A stretch of 64,000 bases of DNA from Qipengyuania sediminis (GTDB taxonomy: Bacteria > Pseudomonadota > Alphaproteobacteria > Sphingomonadales > Sphingomonadaceae): NCBI RefSeq assembly GCF_004358425.1, contig NZ_CP037948.1, positions 1,178,001 through 1,242,000 of the forward strand, in the 5' to 3' direction. A model generated the notes under the pieces. That model had not been told where the DNA came from. It did no database searches and worked only from the letters and a program-made list of their open reading frames with translations. Of the stretch, positions 25,512 to 34,914 are shown piece by piece. The translations under genes and the position numbers were made by a program. Numbering within the stretch: position 1 is the stretch's first letter; each line of letters starts with the position of its first letter.

Positions 25512-27731
25512 ATGAAAGCCCCCCTGCTCGCCGCCTCGGCCCTTGCCGCCGTCAGCCTCGCCGGATGCGCCACGATGGCTGCTGACAGCGTGGACAGCGT
25601 GTCCGCGACGGCCGATGTCCCCGCCGCCGCCGCGCCCGCCATCCCGCAGGGGACGGGCTATTTCGCGGCTGACAGCGCGCTGCCCTTCCACGCGCCGGAC
25701 TTCACCAAGGTCTCCGAAGCCGACTACGTCCCCGCCTTCGAACAGGGCATGGCGATCCAGCGCGCCGAAGTGGCGGCAATCACCGCCAATCCGGCCGCGC
25801 CCTCGTTCGAGAACACGATCGTCGCGCTCGAGAATTCGGGTAAGTTGCTGGGGCGGGTCGGCCGCGTGTTCTATGCGCTGACGGGCGCCAACACCACGCC
25901 CGCGCTCGATGCGATCGACAAGCAGATGAGCCCGCGCCTTGCCGCGCACAGCGATGCGATCAATCTCGACCCCGCGCTCTTCGCCAGGGTCAAGGCGGTC
26001 CATGACGGGCGCGCGGCGGCCGGGCTCTCGGGCGAGGACCTGCGGCTGACCGAGCGCACCTATGAGGAAATGGTCCACGCCGGCGCGATGCTGACCCCCG
26101 AACAGCGCGAGCGGGTGAAGGCGATCAACGGCGAGCTGTCGACGCTGGCCACCCAGTTCGGCCAGGACCTGCGCGAAGCGACTGTCGCAGGTGCGGTCTT
26201 CGTCACCGACAAGGCGGAGCTGAAGGGGCTGAGCGAAGCCGATATCGCTGGCGCGGCGAAGCTGGCGGCTGACCGGGGCAAGCCCGGCCAGTGGGCGATC
26301 GCGCTGCAGAACACGACGCAGCAGCCGCTGCTCCCCATGCTTGAAAACCGCGCGCTTCGCGAACGGCTGTTCGAGGCGAGCCTCCACCGTGCCGATGGCA
26401 AGGCGAACCCCGCGCACGACACCCGCCTGCTGCTCGCCCGGATCGCGACGCTGCGCGCCGAGAAGGCGGCGCTGTTCGGAAATCCCGACTGGGCGAGCTA
26501 CGCCATGTGGGACCGCATGGCGAAGACGCCCAAGACCGCGCTCGATTTCATGAACCGCATGGTCCCCGCGCTCGCCGCCACGCAGCGCACCGACGCCGCC
26601 GCGCTCAACGCGCAGATCCGCAAGGAAGGCGGCCGTTTCGCGGTGCAGCCTTGGGACTGGTACCGTTTCGCCAACAAGGTGAAGGCGGAACGCTTCAGCC
26701 TCGATGAAGACAAGATGATGGAATACTTCCAGATCGACAAGGTTCTGGAAGACGGCGTCTTCTACATGGCGAACCAGCTTTACGGGCTGACCTTCGCCAA
26801 GCGCACCGATCTGCCCGTCTATCACCCGGACGTGACCACCTATACGGTGAAGGACAAGGACGGCAGCGATCTCGGCCTGTTCTATTTCGATCCCTACCAG
26901 CGCCCGAGCAAGCGCGGCGGCGCGTGGATGTCGAACTTCGTCGAACAAAGCCATCTGACCGGCAACAAGCCGGTGATCTACAATGTGCTCAATATCCCCA
27001 AGGCGGCCGAAGGCTCGCCCCAGCTCGTCTCCTTCGACAATGTCACCACCATGTTCCACGAATTCGGCCACGCGCTGCACGGCTTCTTCGCGGACCAGAA
27101 GTACGAAAGCCTGTCGGGCACCGCGACCGCGCGCGATTTCGTCGAATATCCGAGCCAGGTGCACGAGATGTGGGCGACCGATCCCAGGGTGCTGGCAAAC
27201 TACGCCAAGCACTACAAGACGGGGCAGACCATCCCGGCGGCGATGATCGCCAAGATGGAAGAGGCGGGCAAGTTCAATCAGGGCTACGACTTCGGCGAGG
27301 TGGTGGAAGCGGCGCTGCTCGACATGAAGTGGCACGCGCTGACCCCGGCCCAGGCGGCGGCGATCGACACGCCGGAAGAGGTCGACGCCTTCGAAGCCAA
27401 GGCGCTGAGCGAGACGGGGCTCGAGGTGGGGCTGATCCCGCCGCGCTACCGCTCGACCTATTTCAACCACATCTTCAGCGATCCCGAGGGCTATTCCGCG
27501 GGCTATTACAGCTATTTGTGGACGCAGATGCTCGATCACGACAGCCGCAAGTGGTTCCGCGACAACGGCGGCCTGACCCGGGCCAACGGCGATCACTATC
27601 GCGCGACGGTGCTGAGCCGCGGCGGGACGATGGACTATTTCGAGATGTACCGGAACTTCGCGGGTCGCGAGCCGGACATCCAGCCCTTGCTCGAAGCGCG
27701 CGGGCTGATGGGGGGCGAGGGGACGAAGTAG
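25512..27731 (+). CDS. dcp: M3 family peptidyl-dipeptidase, lipoprotein
   Basis: Zinc metallopeptidase of 739 residues, like Dcp, which releases dipeptides from peptide C-termini. The N-terminus MKAPLLAASALAAVSLAGC ends in a lipobox, so it is predicted to be a periplasm-facing lipoprotein. The zinc motif HEFGHALHG begins at residue 516, with the third ligand in the following FVEYPSQVHEMW segment. The C-terminal YLWTQMLDHDS and PEGYSAGYYSYLW segments are family hallmarks. ATG at 25512. It stands alone between two degraded genes. The long antisense frame is a GC artefact. Confidence 0.93.
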   Translation: MKAPLLAASALAAVSLAGCATMAADSVDSVSATADVPAAAAPAIPQGTGYFAADSALPFHAPDFTKVSEADYVPAFEQGMAIQRAEVAAITANPAAPSFENTIVALENSGKLLGRVGRVFYALTGANTTPALDAIDKQMSPRLAAHSDAINLDPALFARVKAVHDGRAAAGLSGEDLRLTERTYEEMVHAGAMLTPEQRERVKAINGELSTLATQFGQDLREATVAGAVFVTDKAELKGLSEADIAGAAKLAADRGKPGQWAIALQNTTQQPLLPMLENRALRERLFEASLHRADGKANPAHDTRLLLARIATLRAEKAALFGNPDWASYAMWDRMAKTPKTALDFMNRMVPALAATQRTDAAALNAQIRKEGGRFAVQPWDWYRFANKVKAERFSLDEDKMMEYFQIDKVLEDGVFYMANQLYGLTFAKRTDLPVYHPDVTTYTVKDKDGSDLGLFYFDPYQRPSKRGGAWMSNFVEQSHLTGNKPVIYNVLNIPKAAEGSPQLVSFDNVTTMFHEFGHALHGFFADQKYESLSGTATARDFVEYPSQVHEMWATDPRVLANYAKHYKTGQTIPAAMIAKMEEAGKFNQGYDFGEVVEAALLDMKWHALTPAQAAAIDTPEEVDAFEAKALSETGLEVGLIPPRYRSTYFNHIFSDPEGYSAGYYSYLWTQMLDHDSRKWFRDNGGLTRANGDHYRATVLSRGGTMDYFEMYRNFAGREPDIQPLLEARGLMGGEGTK

Positions 27732-27773
27732 ATATCGAGGCTCCGCATTTGCGCCCGGGCGAAATGGGGAGGA

Positions 27774-28065
27774 TCAGCCTTTCCCCCGCCATGCCAGCGA
27801 TCGGGCGTTGAGCTCGGCTAGGTCCACCCGCCCCGCCGCCGCCGCTTCGCCTAGGGCGATGGCGGCGGCGAGCTGGTCGTCGCTGGCGAAGCGCCAGGCC
27901 GGGGCGGCGATGTGATCGCGCCAGAAGCCGCCGACGGCGTTGTCGAGCAGGATACGCTGGAAGCAGGGAATCGAGGCGCACAGGCCAGCGGCGGCCGGGC
28001 GCGAGCACAGGCAGCTCCTCCCGCGTCAGCGCGAACCAGCGGTCGGTGAGCGCACGCGAGGCCAC
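27774..28065 (-). pseudogene. small gene broken by a frameshift
   Basis: From a GTG at 28065 one frame reads ASRALTDRWFALTREELPVL and GRRWPVRLDS. After one base (an extra C in the GGG run near 27966-27968, plus strand) another frame continues CFQRILLDNAVGGFWRDHIA, APAWRFASDDQLAAAIALGE and RVDLAELNARSLAWRGKG to a stop at 27774. Joined, it would be about 96 residues. The sequence looks like a small conserved sphingomonad protein of unknown function. Either the gene is dead or the assembly has a one-base error. It follows btuD by 15 bp. Confidence 0.65.
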
Positions 28066-28080
28066 GTCTTCGCCAACGGC

Positions 28081-28809
28081 TTAGCCCGCGACCAGTGCCT
28101 GCGCGTGCCGCTCGCCCAGCCAGCGGGCCGGCACGCCCCAGACGCGGGCGATGACATCGGGCGCGAGCGCGTCGCCGGGCGCGCCGTCCGCCGCCACCGC
28201 CCCGCGGTCGAGCACGACGACCCAGTCCGCATGGTTCATCGCCAGCGCCAGATCGTGCAGCACCAGCACGACCCCTGTTCCCCCCGCGGCGGCGCGGCGG
28301 AGATGCGATAGAAGAGCGAGCTGATGCGCGAGATCGAGCGCGGCGAGCGGTTCGTCGGCAAGGATCCAGGCGGGCTCCCCGGCCAGCACCCGCGCGAGCA
28401 GCACCCGCGCCCTCTCCCCGCCCGATAGCGCCTGTGCCCGGCGCTCAGCGAGCATCGACAGGTCCAGCGCCCGCAACGCCGCCTCCACGGCACGCGAGTC
28501 GTCATCGCGATAGGGCATCCGCCCAAGCGCGACGAGGCTACGCACGTTCACGTCCCAGGCGATCTCGCCGTTCTGGGGCAGATAGCCGATCGCCCGCCCC
28601 CGCGCGCGCGGCGTCATGGCGGCGAGCGGCGCACCATCCAGGCGCACCTCACCCGTGCGAGGCGTAAGGAGCCCGGCAAGGCCTTCGAGCAGGCTCGATT
28701 TCCCCGCCCCGTTGGGCCCGCAGATTGCTGTGATGGTGCCGGGCGCGAAAGCAAGCCAGATGCCTGCAAGCCGACCCGGCACAGCTACCCCGCACGCCTC
28801 AAGCGTCAC
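28081..28809 (-). CDS. btuD: vitamin B12 ABC transporter, ATPase subunit
   Basis: ABC ATPase of 242 residues that powers BtuC. Walker A is CGPNGAGKSSLLEGL, the signature is LSGGERARVLLARVL, Walker B is WILADEPLAALD and the switch histidine lies in LVLHDLALA. It starts with GTG, overlapping the btuC stop. The family also carries haem or ferric siderophores, but the cobalamin riboswitch and the BtuB-like receptor at the head of the operon make B12 the likely cargo. Confidence 0.9.
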   Translation of the reverse strand: MTLEACGVAVPGRLAGIWLAFAPGTITAICGPNGAGKSSLLEGLAGLLTPRTGEVRLDGAPLAAMTPRARGRAIGYLPQNGEIAWDVNVRSLVALGRMPYRDDDSRAVEAALRALDLSMLAERRAQALSGGERARVLLARVLAGEPAWILADEPLAALDLAHQLALLSHLRRAAAGGTGVVLVLHDLALAMNHADWVVVLDRGAVAADGAPGDALAPDVIARVWGVPARWLGERHAQALVAG

Positions 28810-29759
28810 GCGAGCCCCCGCCGCATTCGCACGAGCAGCCACAGGAAGAAGGGTGCGCCGAGGAGACTCAGCGCGATGCCGAGGCGGAGCTCGGTCATCA
28901 GCGGCGACACCCGCACCGCGCTGTCCGCGACCAGCACCAGCAGCGCGCCGCCGAGCGCGCTTGGCAGGATCAGCCCCGAAGGGCGGCGGTCGGTGAAGGG
29001 GCGCACGAGATGCGGCACGATCAGCCCGACGAAGCCGATGATCCCCGCCACCGAAGTGATGGCACCCACCGTCAGCGCGGTTCCGCCGATCAGCAGCCAC
29101 AACAGGCCGCGCTGGTCGATGCCGAGCGAGCGCGCAACCGCATCGCCGAGCGTTAGCGCGTCGAGAGAAGGACCCGCGACGCGTAGCAGCCCCAGGCCCG
29201 CGAAGACGAGTGGCGCGGCGATCCACACCTCCGCCCAGCCGCGATCCGTCAGCGCGCCATTGAGCCACATTACGATGGTCTCCATCGCGAAGGCGTTGGG
29301 TGCAAGGCTGACCGCGAGCGCAGTGAGCGCGCCGGCGAGGCTCGCCACCATCAGTCCCGCGAGCGTGAAGAGCGCGACGCCGCCGGTCCGCCCGGCAATC
29401 GCGGCGAGCAGCGCCATGGCCGCGCCCGCACCAAGCAAGGCGAAAAGCGGTAGCACCCAGACGCTTGCGGTGTAACCCAGCCACAGCGAGGCGACCGCGC
29501 CCAAAGCCGCCCCCGGCCCGATCCCGAACAGGCCCGGATCGGCGAGCGGGTTGCGCAGATAACCCTGCATCGCCGCTCCCGCCGCGCCGAGCCCCGCCCC
29601 GGCGATCATCGCAAGCAGGCTGCGCGGCAGGCGCAGCTCGGCAAGGATGAGCGCTGCGTTGGGGGTTGCCCAAGGCTCGATCCACACCCGACCGGCGAGC
29701 AGACTCAGCGGGAAGGCAAGGGCGAGAAGAGCGAGGAGGAGAGCGACGGTTCGGGTCAT
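28806..29759 (-). CDS. btuC: vitamin B12 ABC transporter, permease
   Basis: Inner-membrane permease of the FecCD/BtuC family, 317 residues with about ten hydrophobic helices. Characteristic segments are LPRSLLAMIAGAGLGAAGAA, MQGYLRNPLADPGLFGIGPG, GFVGLIVPHLVRPFTDRR and the C-terminal LRLGIALSLLGAPFFLWLL. MTRTVALLLALLALAFPLSL gives the start, and the ATG overlaps the btuF stop. It forms the channel with BtuD and docks with BtuF. Confidence 0.92.
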   Translation of the reverse strand: MTRTVALLLALLALAFPLSLLAGRVWIEPWATPNAALILAELRLPRSLLAMIAGAGLGAAGAAMQGYLRNPLADPGLFGIGPGAALGAVASLWLGYTASVWVLPLFALLGAGAAMALLAAIAGRTGGVALFTLAGLMVASLAGALTALAVSLAPNAFAMETIVMWLNGALTDRGWAEVWIAAPLVFAGLGLLRVAGPSLDALTLGDAVARSLGIDQRGLLWLLIGGTALTVGAITSVAGIIGFVGLIVPHLVRPFTDRRPSGLILPSALGGALLVLVADSAVRVSPLMTELRLGIALSLLGAPFFLWLLVRMRRGLA

Positions 29760-30760
29760 TCTCCCCTCCCGCTTGCGGTGGGTGCAGCGAGACGAGCACG
29801 AGCCATCGTGCCAGTCGCAGCGGGGTGGGCGCGCGCGGGCTCGGGCCCACCTACGCCCCTTCCCGCAGGCTGGAGCGGAGCAAGTGCTCTCCGGATACCG
29901 CGCAACCTTTCCATGGCCTTGGGGATGCTCGGCCCGCCGCAGTAGAACAGGCTCGGGTCGAAGCGGGCGGCGGTGAGGCCCGGAATGCGAGCCAGCAGCG
30001 GGTGGCGCTGGCCGCGATCCTCGCCTGCCACCAGAAGGACTTGAGGCGGATCGACGGCGATGCGTTCGAGCGGGAGGTAATCGCCCTGCGCCATCCCGCG
30101 CGCTTGCGGGTAGCTGGTGAAACCCGCGCGGGAGAGAAGATCGCTGACGAGCGTGCCGCGGCCCGGCACGATCCCGCCCGCCTGCCACAGCGCGGCTTCG
30201 ATCCGGGGGCCGGGAACCGGTGCGGCGGCGGCCTCGATCCGCCGCACCAGCGCCTCGCCGCTCGCCGGGTTACCCGCGAGCGCGGCGAGGCTGCGAACCT
30301 GCGCGATGCTCTCGTCGATGGTCGCGGGCGCGCCGAAGTTCACTGTTCGCATCCCCAACCGCTCAAGAGCCGTCCGCGTCGCGGGGGCCATGAAGGCGGA
30401 ACCGACAACGATATCGGGCGCGAGCGCCGCGACCTCCTCCGCTGTCCCGCCGGTGGCGCGGAAGCTGCGGGCGGCGGCGACATCCATCGAACTTTGCCGC
30501 GGATCGTGGCTGTAGTGCGAGATTGCCAGCAGCTGCGCCGGATCCGCCACCTCCGCCAGGATGGCATCGGTGCAGGGGTTGAGACTGACGATGGTGGGGC
30601 GTGCGGTTGACCGTTCATACGCAACCCGCGCAGTGCATCCGGAAAGCAGGAGCAAGACCAGCAGCCACCCTCCCCGCACCCCGGCGAACGCGGGGCCCCA
30701 TGGTGCAAGATTGCCAATGGGTCCCCGCCTTCGCAGGGACGCGGGGACAGGCGGCAGCAT
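29756..30760 (-). CDS. btuF: vitamin B12 substrate-binding lipoprotein
   Basis: Periplasmic binding protein of the helical-backbone FecB/BtuF family. The domain begins PTIVSLNPCTDAILAEVADP, with LAISHYSHDPRQS and LAPDIVVGSAFM after it. The lipobox LLLSGC puts the lipidated Cys at residue 42 if translation starts at the ATG at 30760 (334 aa, 14 bp after btuB). A GTG near 30679 would give a more normal n-region. The stretch between (RRRGPIGN, GPAFAG) is a translated palindromic repeat, and the C-terminal tail after IRRALAPLQPAG also looks repeat-derived. The stop overlaps btuC. Confidence 0.85.
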   Translation of the reverse strand: MLPPVPASLRRRGPIGNLAPWGPAFAGVRGGWLLVLLLLSGCTARVAYERSTARPTIVSLNPCTDAILAEVADPAQLLAISHYSHDPRQSSMDVAAARSFRATGGTAEEVAALAPDIVVGSAFMAPATRTALERLGMRTVNFGAPATIDESIAQVRSLAALAGNPASGEALVRRIEAAAAPVPGPRIEAALWQAGGIVPGRGTLVSDLLSRAGFTSYPQARGMAQGDYLPLERIAVDPPQVLLVAGEDRGQRHPLLARIPGLTAARFDPSLFYCGGPSIPKAMERLRGIRRALAPLQPAGRGVGGPEPARAHPAATGTMARARLAAPTASGRGE

Positions 30761-30773
30761 CACCGCGCGACCT

Positions 30774-32678
30774 TCACATCCGTCCCCGCACCCCGGCGAA
30801 GACCCCTCGCCCCGGCGTGCCGTAGCCTGCGGCGGTGGTATAGTCCGCATCGAAGACATTCTCGACGCGACCGAACAGCTCTATCCCCTCGGCCACCTTG
30901 ATCGTGGCGCGCAGGTCCACCAGTTCGTAGCCGCCGAGCCGGGCCGTGTTGCTCGCATCGTCGAAGCTCGGTCCGACGAAGCGCAGATCGGCGCCGAGCG
31001 TGAAACCGAAGGGCGACTCATAATCCGCGAACAGCGTCGCCACATGGCGCGGCCGGCGGGCGAGGTTCGCGCCGCTCGCCCGGTCCTCGGTATCGATGAA
31101 GGCATAGTGCCCGGCGAGGCGGAACCCTTCCGCGATCTCAGCCCCCCCCTCGACCTCGATCCCCTGCGCGCGGGCGCGGGCGATATTGTCATAGGTGCCG
31201 AAGGGACGCGCCCTGCACAGCGGCGCAGTGGAGCCGAAGCAGGACACAAAGCCGATCAAGTCCTCGCTGTCGCGGCGGAAGCCGGTGATCCCGAAATGCT
31301 TCCCTGCCCCGCGTCGTCCCAGCTCGAAGCCGAGATCATAGCTGGTGGCGCGCTCGGGCCTCAGGCGCTCGTTGCCGAAATCGCTGAACAGCTGGAATAG
31401 CGTCGGCGCCTTGAACCCCTCGCCAATGCTCGCCTTCACTCGCCAGCCATTGCCGAGGCCATAGCTGACATCGCCGCCGACGCTGACCTCGCTGCCGAAC
31501 AGCTCGTGATCGTCGATCCGCGCGCCGAGATGCGCGGCGATGTCGCCCAGCACCCAGCCGGCCTGGAGATAGCCGCCGGTGATGTTGACGCTCTCGCGAT
31601 TGTCGAAAGCGGTCTCGTAAGCCGACCACTGGTGCTCGCCGCCGAAGGCCAGCGTCAGCCCCCCGATCGCGCGATATTCGCCGCGCAGGGTGATGCTGTC
31701 GGTATGGCCATCGCTGGCGAAGGTTTCCGTGCTCGCGCCATCGCGATTGGTGCGCTCGGTGTCGGACAGGGAGTAGCTGGCTCGCAGGGTCAGGTCCTGG
31801 CCGTAGTAGGTGAGCCCCGCCGCGCCCGAATATTGCCGCGTGAACTGCCTATCGCGCGTGTCGCCGAAGGTGAAATCAGTGCGGAAGCCGTCGATCTCCA
31901 GATCGCCTTCGGCGTAGCGCGCGTTGGCGAACAGCTCGATCGTGTCGGTCAAATCGACAAAGGCCGAAGCGCCGACGCCGAACTGTCGCGACCCGTCGCG
32001 CTCGCTGCCATTGGCGGCGGCGGAAAAGCCATCGGTGCGGAGAGCCGAGCCGGTCAGGCCGAGCGCATAGCCTTCACCCTCGACGCCGGCCGAAGCCGCA
32101 GCGGTGACCGTATCGCGCGCGCCGTATTCCAGGCTCGCGGAAAGGCCCTCGCGCCCGCGCGTCGACACGTCGAGCACGCCGCCGAGCGCATCGGCGCCCC
32201 AGATCGTGCTGTTGGCACCGCGCAACAGGTCTATGGTGCCGACATTGGTGGCGAGCAGCGTGCCGAAGTCGAACCCGCCGCCGGGGCTGGCCTGGTCCGC
32301 CACGCGCACCCCGTCGATCAGCACCAGCAACTGCTCGCTCGCCGCGCCGCGCACGCTGACGCCGGTGAAGCTGCCGAGCGGGCCATTGCGGGTTAGCACC
32401 GCGGAAGGCGCGCGGGCGAAGATGCGGGCGATGTCCGCGCCCTGCACCGCCTCGATCTCGTCGCGTCCGATGACGGCGACCGATTGTCCAGTGTTGGCGA
32501 CATCGGTAGCAAGGCCGGTAGCGGTGACGGTGATCGGCACGCCTTCGTCGGCGAACACGATTTCGTCGGCGGAAACCGGCGGGGGCGCGTCGGTCTTCAC
32601 GGCATCGACCACACTGTCCTGTGCAGCAGCCGGCACCGCGAGACTGGCGACGCTAAGATAAAACAGATGCTTGAACAC
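30774..32678 (-). CDS. btuB: TonB-dependent vitamin B12 receptor
   Basis: Outer-membrane receptor of about 634 residues. The signal peptide FKHLFYLSVASLAVPAAAQ precedes a TonB-box-like PITVTATG, a plug with VSVRGAASEQLLVLIDGVRV and DLLRGANSTIWGADALGG (the BtuB-type ending), and a barrel closing with RVENVFDADYTTAAGYGTPG. GGGAGG lies four bases before the GTG at 32678, so I prefer this start. Two ATG codons at 32693 and 32690 are in frame and possible. The cobalamin riboswitch about 100 bases upstream identifies the substrate. First gene of btuBFCD. Confidence 0.92.
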   Translation of the reverse strand: MFKHLFYLSVASLAVPAAAQDSVVDAVKTDAPPPVSADEIVFADEGVPITVTATGLATDVANTGQSVAVIGRDEIEAVQGADIARIFARAPSAVLTRNGPLGSFTGVSVRGAASEQLLVLIDGVRVADQASPGGGFDFGTLLATNVGTIDLLRGANSTIWGADALGGVLDVSTRGREGLSASLEYGARDTVTAAASAGVEGEGYALGLTGSALRTDGFSAAANGSERDGSRQFGVGASAFVDLTDTIELFANARYAEGDLEIDGFRTDFTFGDTRDRQFTRQYSGAAGLTYYGQDLTLRASYSLSDTERTNRDGASTETFASDGHTDSITLRGEYRAIGGLTLAFGGEHQWSAYETAFDNRESVNITGGYLQAGWVLGDIAAHLGARIDDHELFGSEVSVGGDVSYGLGNGWRVKASIGEGFKAPTLFQLFSDFGNERLRPERATSYDLGFELGRRGAGKHFGITGFRRDSEDLIGFVSCFGSTAPLCRARPFGTYDNIARARAQGIEVEGGAEIAEGFRLAGHYAFIDTEDRASGANLARRPRHVATLFADYESPFGFTLGADLRFVGPSFDDASNTARLGGYELVDLRATIKVAEGIELFGRVENVFDADYTTAAGYGTPGRGVFAGVRGRM

Positions 32679-32779
32679 GAAACCTCCCATCATGTGCGAA
32701 GTCGCTCATGACGGAGGACCGGCGGCATGCCCTTCCCACGCTGGCCATCGGTGCACCCCGCCCGCGGCTCGAACGACGC

Positions 32780-32945
32780 CATCGGCAGGTCTCCTGGCTC
32801 CCGGATCGCCGCTCCCCGCCGCCTTCTCGCCCGCGAGGGCAATGGCGTGTGGCGGATCGCTCCCCGGTCACAGTTGCGGGGGCAGCGGAGGCGTCACACC
32901 CCCTTCCCTCTTAGGACGCGGAATGAAACCCGCGCCAACCCATGA
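32780..32945 (-). ncRNA. cobalamin (AdoCbl) riboswitch
   Basis: On the minus strand the conserved B12 box CGCTGCCCCCGCAACTG (32871-32887) is followed by TGACCGGGGAGCGAT and GCCACACG, and at the 3' side by GGAGCCAGGAGACCTGCCGA (about 32781-32800). At the 5' side lie GGAAGGGGGTGTGACGCC and TTTCATTCCGCGTC. These are the ordered elements of the cobalamin riboswitch. It lies about 100 bases upstream of btuB, so bound cobalamin should shut off the btu operon. Confidence 0.93.
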
Positions 32946-33049
32946 CTGAACGCGCCCCTACGCCTGCGGCTGGCCCCGGGCAAGCCGTTTACGAGGCCGA
33001 AACCCTGATCGCGAACCGGCGCTTAGGTGTGGTCCGCTAATGCGTGGCC

Positions 33050-33373
33050 ATGCCCATGCACTTCGCTGCCGCGCGCTCCGCCGCCCGCTCGCCCGTTGCC
33101 CGCGCGCTCGCCAAGAAGGCCTTGCGCCGCGCCGCCAACGACAATCCGGGCGGCGCGGGGGAGAGTTTCGCCGACCCGATTTTGCACGCGGCGCTACGCC
33201 ATTTCGGAGAGCACGGGCTGGGAGCGGCCAGCGCGGCGGCGGCGCTGGCGGAGACGGCCTGGCGTGCCGGTGAGATGGACGCCTGTCGCTGGTGGACCGG
33301 CATCTGCGGGAAGCTCGACCGCGACCGCGCGCGCGACATGGAGCGCAGGTTCGCGGCGCAAGATGTGGGATAG
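33050..33373 (+). CDS. small conserved sphingomonad protein
   Basis: A 107-residue soluble protein of unknown function. After a basic Ala/Arg-rich start (FAAARSAARSPVARALAKKA) comes FADPILHAALRHFGEHGLGA, then AWRAGEMDACRWWTGICGKL and RDMERRFAAQ. The helical ADPILHAALRHF...CRWWTGICGKLD pattern is familiar from many Sphingomonadales genomes. A GTG at 33044 is an alternative start. It is divergent from the btu riboswitch. Confidence 0.65.
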   Translation: MPMHFAAARSAARSPVARALAKKALRRAANDNPGGAGESFADPILHAALRHFGEHGLGAASAAAALAETAWRAGEMDACRWWTGICGKLDRDRARDMERRFAAQDVG

Positions 33374-33399
33374 GCTACACATCCCACCAGCCACCACCT

Positions 33400-33467
33400 C
33401 CCGCTCATCCTGAGCCCGTCGGCGCGGCGGTCGCGAAAGATGCTTCAACAAGCTCGGCATGAGCGGG
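33400..33467. repeat. degenerate REP-like palindrome
   Basis: CCCGCTCAT (33400-33408) and ATGAGCGGG (33459-33467) are exact complements, and the inner sequences CCTGAGCCCGTCG and CTTCAACAAGCTCGGC are diverged versions of the REP arms seen at 29-119. The element lies in the 300-bp spacer before mdh and could terminate the upstream transcript. Confidence 0.65.
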
Positions 33468-33499
33468 TTGGTGCATACCGCCGTATCCGTTATCGCTAC

Positions 33500-33514
33500 T
33501 GCGAACTAATCGCA
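33500..33514 (+). promoter_or_regulatory. Fur-like palindrome upstream of mdh
   Basis: TGCGA-ACTAA-TCGCA resembles the palindrome TGCGAAT-A-ATTCGCA found before the PepSY iron operon. Iron control of TCA-cycle genes is known in proteobacteria, but the centre here is imperfect, so this is only a candidate site. Confidence 0.3.
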
Positions 33515-33650
33515 AAGTTTGGATGAGATAGGCGCGGATAAGCGGTTGCAATCCCGCCCGCTGCCGCCTAACTCGCCCTTGTGTTCGCCGGGCGCGGGCC
33601 TTCCCCGCGGGCGGGAAGCGCGCCACCATCGGCTGTGATGTGAGACCTGA

Positions 33651-34649
<999 letters not shown>

Positions 34650-34671
34650 GATTTTCGGAGGTCACCTCGAG

Positions 34672-34899
34672 TTGTTTGGTCACTCTCTTGATTGGCCTTT
34701 TCGTGATGGGTTGGTCATCGCCGGTGTGAAGAGTTTCTCTGACGACGACGAGACCGATGCGGCAGAAGTGGAATTCACGGCGGGGATGACCGCCGAGCAA
34801 CGAGAAGCTTACGAGGGTCTTTCGCCCGAAGGCAAAGAATACGTCAATCGCGAGATGGAGAAGTTTGATGAGTACTGTTCTCAGACTTCCGACTGCTAA
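34672..34899 (+). CDS. small hypothetical protein between mdh and sucD
   Basis: A 75-residue acidic frame, KSFSDDDETDAAEVEFTAG followed by EYVNREMEKFDEYC, that would start at a TTG ten bases after GGAGG. A later TTG or GTG is possible. Composition is lower in GC than in mdh or sucD. It has no recognised family. It fills the position where sucC is found in many bacteria but has no similarity to it. Existence is moderately likely. Confidence 0.4.
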   Translation: MFGHSLDWPFRDGLVIAGVKSFSDDDETDAAEVEFTAGMTAEQREAYEGLSPEGKEYVNREMEKFDEYCSQTSDC

Positions 34900-34914
34900 A
34901 TCCGGAGAGAAATT

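Noticed and set aside
25431..27596. 721-codon open frame opposite the M3 peptidase
   Set aside because: Antisense shadow of dcp. The sense frame has a signal peptide and zinc motif.
32694..33049. Small plus-strand coding frames upstream of btuB
   Set aside because: They lie over the cobalamin riboswitch, whose conserved boxes explain the sequence.
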